NCBI GenBank assembly: GCA_026707145.1
Contig: JAPOXK010000006.1
Location: forward strand, 61,631 to 125,630
Reading direction: 5' to 3'
Origin: Chloroflexota bacterium
Lineage (GTDB): Bacteria; Chloroflexota; Dehalococcoidia; Bin125
Length of the DNA: 64,000 nucleotides
A model generated the notes under the pieces. That model was not told the DNA's origin. It saw nothing but the letters and a program-made list of their open reading frames with translations, and did not search any database. The translations under genes were made by a program, and so were the position numbers. Below, in pieces: positions 59,441 to 64,000 of the stretch (the first letter of the stretch is position 1; each line of letters begins with the position of its first letter).

Positions 59441-59676
59441 CATCCGCAGTGCGAACTTGCGATCCACCCAGTCCGGATTCCGTCAGCGGCCACCGCCTAC
59501 TCAGCTGATGACAGCAAGCATTTTGACCAGTTCACTCGCTGGAGTTCGCAATTGTGGGCAGCTTGTCCAAGGTGATTGTCCCACTGCTCCTCGAGCCCAT
59601 GCCGCTCGCGGTCAAGCCTCCCCCCACTCCCCACCGCTATCGCCCTCAGACTCAACTCACAACCGCAGTGCGAACG

Positions 59677-60134
59677 TCAACTCAAAGGTTCTTGATTTGT
59701 CCAGTTTGGTGGGCCTAACTTGACGGTAGACAGTACCATCTTCGAGGTCTTGTTTAGCCTGTAGTCGTGGGCTCTAATGACCACGCGCCTACCATCCCCG
59801 ACTTCGACGTACAGACTGTGGCCCTCGAGCAGCCGCATGCCGACGAGCGGCGTCGTGTCGGCGGCATCCGCCTCCACATACCTAGTCTGGCCATCCCAGA
59901 GGACGGCCACGCCATAGTAGGGGAATGTCGTCTCACCGTCATCAGCAAGGGTCGCGCGGGCAGTGCCCTCGAACGGTAGTCTCGGCTCCAGTGCCAGCGA
60001 TGGGGTCACCGTCAGGAATCCCGTGAAGCCGGTATCGACCACGGCTGTGATGTCGCGTTTGTCTCCCCAGCTGGTCCTTCGAGAGAAAGGGTGAGCACCG
60101 CCTCGTGGGCGGCATTCACCACGCCTTCGATCAC
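59677..60134 (-). pseudogene. Clan AA (retropepsin-like) aspartic protease, frameshifted
   Basis: The gene starts at GTG 60134 with the family N terminus VIEGVVNAAHEAVLTL. At about 60070, in the GGGGAGACAAACG tract, the frame must change by one base to continue as DITAVVDTGFTGFLTV, which carries the DTG catalytic motif. It then runs through GVAVLWDG and ADTTPLVGMRLLEGHSL. The C terminus runs on past the usual end through dispersed repeat copy C. No good slippery heptamer was seen at the junction, so a disabling frameshift is likelier than a programmed one. It overlaps the partner gene stop (GTGA). Confidence 0.75.
59706..59760 (+). repeat. Dispersed repeat copy C (contains AACTTGACGGTAG)
   Basis: The core is at 59717-59729. 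It aligns with 48118-48165 over about 50 bases. It lies inside the extended 3' end of the broken aspartic protease gene. Confidence 0.6.
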
Positions 60135-60400
60135 CTGGGATTCCGCAGTGGGCGACCACCAAAGTGATGCAGTGTCCGATGCCCCACCCGGAGCAGCCAC
60201 ACGTCGACCGCATCCGGACGCTTCGTACGAAGGCGATCCCGCGCAACGATCACGGTGTCGCCGATCGCCCAGGTCGCGCTTTCCACGTCGATGGCGACGA
60301 CTTCTCCGTGATGCTCGGCCTCGACCTCGTGCCGGATGTCGCGCTCGTAGATCTCGTCACCGAGGCGAGCGATCTCCTCTGAAGGACGGCGGGTTATCAT
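60131..60400 (-). CDS. Small partner protein of the aspartic protease
   Basis: An 89-residue protein, MITRRPSEEIARLGDEIYE at its start, then HHGEVVAIDVESATWAIGDT and VWLLRVGHRTLHHFGGR. I recall this family beside clan AA aspartic protease genes in other bacteria, and the GTGA overlap with the protease start fits a conserved pair. ATG 60400 has GGAGGAGG five bases upstream. Function is unknown; a toxin-antitoxin-like or chaperone relation is speculation. Confidence 0.7.
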   Translation of the reverse strand: MITRRPSEEIARLGDEIYERDIRHEVEAEHHGEVVAIDVESATWAIGDTVIVARDRLRTKRPDAVDVWLLRVGHRTLHHFGGRPLRNPR

Positions 60401-60787
60401 CTCGGCCTCCTCCGGTACTGGTCGCACCTAGAAGATAGTGCCGACCGCATTCCGATCCAACCGCGGACCGTGGGGGCGGGCCGAGCCCCCGAGAGCAGTT
60501 GGTCCGACTGGCCAATAGTAGGGTCCGGTGTCGCGTCCACTCTCACCGGTGGGCGAGGACGCTGGCCTCTCACCCCAGGAATCGCCGGAGCAGGAAAAGG
60601 CCGACACCGGCGACCAGTGCGAATTGGCCGAAATTCAGTCCCTTGCGAGGCTTGGGCTGCCGGCCGCAGGCAGATTGGGGAGTTTGGGGCTCAGGGCCAA
60701 GCCAATTTGAGGAGGGCCTGAGCGACGAGAATCCGCTCCGAGCCTTGCGGTGTTTGAAACAGTTAAGCAGCGCATCGGTTCGGCTGG
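60401..60787. other. Intergenic stretch, nothing recognised
   Basis: 387 bases between two minus-strand genes. GC-rich segments such as GGGGGCGGGCCGAGCCCCC (a short hairpin near 60472) are present. No coding or RNA gene was recognised. Confidence 0.45.
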
Positions 60788-61378
60788 CTAGGGCCTCTGG
60801 ATGTCAGCCATCACCCGGTCAATCGTCCTTGCGAGCACAGAAAGATCAGTGATGTAGTGCCGCCACTCCCTAGTGCCGATCAACTCCCATGAATACCGCT
60901 TCTTCGAGACTATGAGGTCTTGGTCGAGGTACTTGAAGAGACCTCGCACCGTATCAACGTCGCGGTTCTCCAGCACAGGAAGATCATCGCTGTCATCTGT
61001 GTCCCAATTGATGAAGGCCACCAGCTCGAAGCCGCTGGCGGACCGGGTCACATCTGCATAGACCATCTGTAGCTGTGACTGGTACTTCACCGGAATCAGA
61101 TCGTGGAGTTCAACCAGCGAGTGATTCTTCTCGTACTTGATACCGTTCAAGATCAGAAGCATCTTCAGGAGGAGCTCGATGGATATACTGATATTGAAGT
61201 GCGAAACCGACTTCATCGAGACCCACATCTCGCGATACTGTCGTCCCTTCGCTCCGGGGACTGGCTCGTCGCTGTCGTGCCGTACGCCCCATCGCCCAAT
61301 ATCCGCCTCGACGAGCATTGCCGTCGTCTTGAAGTCGTGGATGTTGTCGTACAGGAGCCGGAGTGCATTAAAATCCAT
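60788..61378 (-). CDS. Uncharacterised, possibly HEPN-like helical protein
   Basis: A 196-residue protein with lower-GC codon use than the core genome. Helical phrases ISIELLLKMLLILNGI and HSLVELHDLIP resemble HEPN-type proteins, which include RNases of abortive-infection and toxin systems. An Arg-x4-His pattern (RWGVRH, residues ~29-34) is present, but not in the usual late position, so catalytic activity is doubtful. The gene has no obvious partner; the neighbouring genes are accessory. Confidence 0.55.
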   Translation of the reverse strand: MDFNALRLLYDNIHDFKTTAMLVEADIGRWGVRHDSDEPVPGAKGRQYREMWVSMKSVSHFNISISIELLLKMLLILNGIKYEKNHSLVELHDLIPVKYQSQLQMVYADVTRSASGFELVAFINWDTDDSDDLPVLENRDVDTVRGLFKYLDQDLIVSKKRYSWELIGTREWRHYITDLSVLARTIDRVMADIQRP

Positions 61379-61685
61379 CGTGTGCCACCTGTTACAACTC
61401 GGGGGATCGTCGCCAAACGTATCGCGGGCGTTCGCGACGGGGGAATCGTCGGACGATGACAGTTCCCTTCGATTGTAGTTCCGGAGGCGTTGGCGATCGA
61501 AATGACCGCAGTCGGTGCCTGTGGATTGTGCCTATCCTCGCGGACAGGCAGTTGAGGGGCCACGCCGAGGGCTCGCCCGACGTGAGCCGCCTGCTGCTCC
61601 CCGTGCAGCTCTGATGCGGTACTTATAGACAATAGTGCCATGCTTGGATACTATGCGGCGCATAGCCCCCGAAGGGAGCTATGCC
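61379..61685. other. Intergenic region with a possible promoter
   Basis: About 307 bases contain no convincing gene. Near 61640-61660 the sequence TAGACA...TACTAT could be a promoter for the following 34-residue gene. Confidence 0.4.
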
Positions 61686-61790
61686 ATGCCGAACGAGAAA
61701 GACCTCCGCATCAAGGCGACTCCCGACGCGGTGGCCCTAGCCATCGTCAAGGGCGGCGGCGTCAAGAAACCCAAGCCGGATCGCGGTTGA
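61686..61790 (+). CDS. 34-residue small protein of the IKATPD type
   Basis: The peptide MPNEKDLRIKATPDAVALAI is followed by a Gly-rich turn and a Lys/Pro tail (KKPKPDRG). I recall short proteins with this (I)KATP(D/E)xxAxAxxxGG pattern in other bacteria. A GGGAG lies seven bases before the ATG. Function is unknown. Confidence 0.6.
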   Translation: MPNEKDLRIKATPDAVALAIVKGGGVKKPKPDRG

Positions 61791-62064
61791 CGGCCCGCGC
61801 GCCGCATTCCTAGCCTGCCGCCACGCTGCCCACCGGCTCCCTCACCCCGCGATCGTCGGAGTTCACGAAAGTCGTGGGTTTCCTGTTCAGGCGATCGCAC
61901 GGAGCCGGTGGGCGCCCATCCACGGTTTCCACACCCGACGCACCACGCCTTTGCATCGCCCTGCGCCCGCGCCTACGGTGTCTCGGCCCGGCGTGGGGCG
62001 CAGCGCCTCCTGGCTCTCTGCGGTCTACACCCCACGTCGGGCGCTTCCCCAGAAAGGGGGCGCG

Positions 62065-62283
62065 ATGCCGCTCCGACCAAGCGGTGGAATCACCAAAGCG
62101 GAAGCGCAGGGACTCATTGCGAAAGCGGAGGAGCGCGCCCTGCCTTTGTTCGCCGCGATGCTCGACGCGATCAAGGCGATCAGTGCCGACCACACCCGCG
62201 CGATGAGGACTGTGGATGACCGGCTTGGGCGCATGGAGGGGCACCTGGAACGCATTGAGGAGCTGCTTCGCAACGGCCGGTGA
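62065..62283 (+). CDS. Small coiled-coil protein
   Basis: A 72-residue protein with a long amphipathic helix (AEAQGLIAKAEERALPLF, then DDRLGRMEGHLERIEELL). An AAAGGGGG sequence lies before the ATG. Its stop overlaps the GTG of the next gene by four bases, suggesting a two-gene unit. No family is recognised. Such pairs of short helical and membrane proteins are common on mobile DNA. Confidence 0.6.
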   Translation: MPLRPSGGITKAEAQGLIAKAEERALPLFAAMLDAIKAISADHTRAMRTVDDRLGRMEGHLERIEELLRNGR

Positions 62284-62486
62284 GACGGGGCGCGCACTAT
62301 CCGCGCCGGGCCGAGTTCCGGCTCCTCGGCTGGGGCGTGCTGATCCTGCTCGCCGCCGCCGTGCTGCTCGGCATCTACTTCGCCGTCGGCCAGCCCCGCG
62401 CGCTCGTGCCCATCGTGTTTGCGGCGGGGGTGATGGGCACCGGCGCGATCTCCGTCGGCCTCACGGTCTGGGTGGGGCGGCGCTAG
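62280..62486 (+). CDS. Small two-helix membrane protein
   Basis: A 68-residue protein from a GTG overlapping the preceding stop (GTGA). It has a basic N terminus and two hydrophobic helices (LLGWGVLILLAAAVLLGIY and VPIVFAAGVMGTGAISVGL). Its TAG overlaps the TAG of the convergent gene through the shared CTAG. Function is unknown, possibly a holin-like or accessory membrane protein. Confidence 0.6.
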   Translation: MRRGAHYPRRAEFRLLGWGVLILLAAAVLLGIYFAVGQPRALVPIVFAAGVMGTGAISVGLTVWVGRR

Positions 62487-62806
62487 AAACGAAATGCCAG
62501 AGCGATCAGCGCTGCGATGGACTCGACAACAAGCAATACTCCCACCGCATGCTTGCTCCACGCGACGAACAGTGGAGGGCTGACAGAGCGCGGCCGCGGA
62601 AGAATGTCCCAGATGACACGTAAGGTGAAATAGAACACGGGTAACAGCCCCACCGCCATGCTGGAAAGTGGGTCGATTAGATCCAGCGCCCGATGAAGGA
62701 TCAGATAGGACAGCCCGATCATGCTCCAGTTGACGCACGTGATGAACCCAGCGGTGATCACATCATGCCAAACAGAGGCACGATTCCTTCGCGGTAGCGG
62801 AGCCAC
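62483..62806 (-). CDS. Small three-helix membrane protein, end of transposase-linked operon
   Basis: A 107-residue protein with about three membrane helices (FITCVNWSMIGLSYLIL, AVGLLPVFYFTLRVIW and GVLLVVESIAALIALAF). Its GTG start overlaps the TAG of the preceding 48-residue gene (TAGTG), so it is the last member of a run of overlapping short genes that begins at the transposase fragment. No family is recognised. Confidence 0.55.
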   Translation of the reverse strand: MAPLPRRNRASVWHDVITAGFITCVNWSMIGLSYLILHRALDLIDPLSSMAVGLLPVFYFTLRVIWDILPRPRSVSPPLFVAWSKHAVGVLLVVESIAALIALAFRF

Positions 62807-62952
62807 TAATCGAATCGGCGGCGCTGGCGCGGCGGCTTGGGAATCAGATCACCAAGGTCGCACTCACGCAATGATTCTTCAAGCGCCGTCAACTTCTCCT
62901 GCTCCGCTTCCAGCTCGCGCACCCTCTGGGCGAGCGGCCAGTCTTCCCGCAT
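62806..62952 (-). CDS. 48-residue charged coiled-coil protein
   Basis: A short frame, MREDWPLAQRVRELEAEQEK at the start and ending PKPPRQRRRFD, with heptad-like spacing through the middle. It starts four bases after the stop of the previous gene and overlaps the next start. The tight packing and amphipathic pattern support a real gene. Confidence 0.5.
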   Translation of the reverse strand: MREDWPLAQRVRELEAEQEKLTALEESLRECDLGDLIPKPPRQRRRFD

Positions 62953-62956
62953 ACCA

Positions 62957-63127
62957 TCACTGGTGAGAGCTTCGGGGCGGGGGGGTCCCGATCACCGCGT
63001 CCCCGATCCGCTTCATTTCGAGCGCGATCGTGGTGATCTCGGAACGAATGCAACCAACGAGCCGCCGCTGTTGGTGGTATTCAGTGACTAACTTCCCGAT
63101 CGCCGCCGCCTGCTCGTCCTCCGTCAT
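62957..63127 (-). CDS. 56-residue helical protein
   Basis: A short frame starting MTEDEQAAAIGKLVTEYHQQ, mostly helical. Its ATG overlaps the upstream TGA (TGATG), consistent with coupled translation. A longer open frame to 63199 exists, but this start fits the packing. No family is recognised. Confidence 0.5.
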   Translation of the reverse strand: MTEDEQAAAIGKLVTEYHQQRRLVGCIRSEITTIALEMKRIGDAVIGTPPPRSSHQ

Positions 63128-63504
63128 CAAGAAGAAGCCGAAGTAGGGCGGCTCGGGTTTCGTGTATCGAGTGGTCCCTGGATCACGTCGCCGTCGCAAG
63201 CGACCTTGAGTGCCTGGTAGAGCCGCTGCTCTTCCTTGCGGGCCGTGAAGAATCGATCAAGCAAGCCAGCGATGTCCGCGCCCGCGCTATGCGCGTGCGG
63301 AACGTCCTGTCTACTGGCTTGGTGTTCGATGCGTCCCTTTGAGCAGGTGAGGGAGCCTGGATCATCTTCCAGCCATTGGCTGAGCATCTTGAGATAGCGG
63401 CCAGCTTTGTGAAGGCGCGTAGCGAGACACGCGATCTCCTTCCGCACCTCGGCATACTCCCTGAGGAGATCAGCCACATCGCGCAAGTGTTCCTCTGGCG
63501 TCAC
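63127..63504 (-). CDS. 125-residue helical protein following the transposase
   Basis: The N-terminal half is strongly helical (HLRDVADLLREYAEVRKEI, ATRLHKAGRYLKMLSQWLE) and the end is Ser/Pro-rich. The GTG start overlaps the transposase stop by four bases. It may be a passenger gene of the insertion element. Function is unknown. Confidence 0.5.
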   Translation of the reverse strand: MTPEEHLRDVADLLREYAEVRKEIACLATRLHKAGRYLKMLSQWLEDDPGSLTCSKGRIEHQASRQDVPHAHSAGADIAGLLDRFFTARKEEQRLYQALKVACDGDVIQGPLDTRNPSRPTSASS

Positions 63505-63851
63505 GCGACCAACTCACGGAAGCGGAGCCGCTTCCCCACCATGCCTTTGGCGATCGCAGCCATCTGATCCACGGTGTCTTCGGCGCGGGCATTGGCGCGG
63601 CCGGTGAACTCGTCGAGGTAGCGGGCCGTGTGCTTCACGCTCCAATGCGTGTAGGTGCCGTGGTAGCCGCGCTTGAGCTGGCTCCAGAAGCCATCGATCC
63701 CGTTGGTGTGCGTGTCGAAGATCACGTAGGTTCCCGCCGCGTGCTGGACGGCCCGATGCTTGAACTCGCCCTCCAGCGCCGTGTACGCACCATGGCCGTC
63801 AGAGTACACCGCCGCCTTCGGGGCCGCTGCGCGGCGCACGAATTCCCGCAT
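63501..63851 (-). mobile_element. IS1595 (ISXO2-like) transposase, C-terminal fragment
   Basis: 116 residues match the C-terminal part of ISXO2-type DDE transposases: VYSDGHGAY (catalytic Asp), THTNGIDGFWSQLKRGYHG, and HTARYLDEFTGRANAR with the expected late Glu region. Full-length members are roughly twice to three times as long. The N-terminal half is absent because the sequence changes to unrelated high-GC DNA at ~63850. Terminal inverted repeats were not identified. Confidence 0.8.
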
Positions 63852-63856
63852 GCGGG

Positions 63857-64000
63857 GCGCTCGAGGCGTGCCTCGACGACGGCGGCTTCGACGAGCTGGC
63901 GGCGCGGCGCTCGCTGGCGGCGGGCGGGGAGCGCCGCGAGGTGGAGGTGCCCGAGGCGCTGCGCGGCTACCGCGTGGAGAGCGCGTCGGCCCGCGACTAC
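63857..64000 (+). CDS. Partial high-GC reading frame at window end
   Basis: The last ~144 bases are open on the plus strand with extreme GC at third codon positions, unlike the DNA just before. The translation reads ALEACLDDGGFDELAARR... ending YRVESASARDY. Start and product cannot be determined. It may be a gene interrupted by the element, or DNA from another source. Confidence 0.4.

Noticed and set aside
60050..60090. Programmed -1 frameshifting in the aspartic protease gene
   Set aside because: No X-XXY-YYZ heptamer is in the right phase at the junction and no clear downstream pseudoknot was seen, so a disabling mutation is simpler.

Overview
The window is a high-GC bacterial chromosome segment. 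It most resembles a Chloroflexota bacterium of the Dehalococcoidia/SAR202 type. This is inferred from gene content (cdaA/cdaR, comEA/comEC, DUF1015 beside serA, selA, a LigB-AMMECR1 fusion) and from two secreted proteins whose N-terminal repeats resemble a motif I associate with that class. No rRNA gene is present to confirm it.

1-27 kb is mostly housekeeping: c-di-AMP synthesis (cdaA, partial cdaR), arginine synthesis (argF), DNA uptake (comEA, comEC), RNase PH, a tandem-HIT protein, DUF1015, the serine pathway (aminotransferase and serA), selA, LigB-AMMECR1, mutS2, rarA, a Nudix hydrolase, a low-GC RNase HI with a zinc ribbon, PPK2, a cytochrome c lipoprotein, a secreted metalloprotease-like protein, and a permease fused to an RsbW-like ATPase domain.

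27.4-39.8 kb is a compact polyketide cluster. A 3437-residue synthase (KS-AT-DH-cMT-ER-KR-ACP followed by KS and a broken AT) is followed by a free-standing carrier protein, an Sfp-type phosphopantetheinyl transferase and an alpha/beta hydrolase. Its likely product is a reduced, alpha-methyl-branched acyl chain. A large alpha-2-macroglobulin-like protein without a thioester, a PH-domain membrane protein and a beta-carbonic anhydrase follow.

47.9-53.4 kb is a lower-GC island ending at a tRNA gene with anticodon CAT. It holds a tightly packed five-gene minus-strand operon: a small conserved protein, a DNA methyltransferase, a kinase-like protein with two GHKL ATPase domains, a lone receiver domain and a PIN nuclease. 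Two inward-facing copies of a 13-bp repeat frame it, and a third copy lies at 59.7 kb. I could not match it to a named defence system, and it is my main candidate for an undescribed system.

53.6-59.1 kb is a zinc-uptake operon behind a palindromic operator. Its first protein is an AztC-type binding protein with an AztD-like metallochaperone beta-propeller nested inside it. It is followed by AztA and AztB and, on the opposite strand, a flavoprotein with a Cys-rich tail and a small membrane protein. 59.1-64 kb is accessory and decaying DNA: peroxiredoxin remnants, a frameshifted retropepsin-like protease with its partner, a possible HEPN protein, several very small genes and an IS1595-type transposase fragment with overlapping small genes. 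The sequence then switches abruptly to much higher-GC coding DNA in the last ~150 bases.
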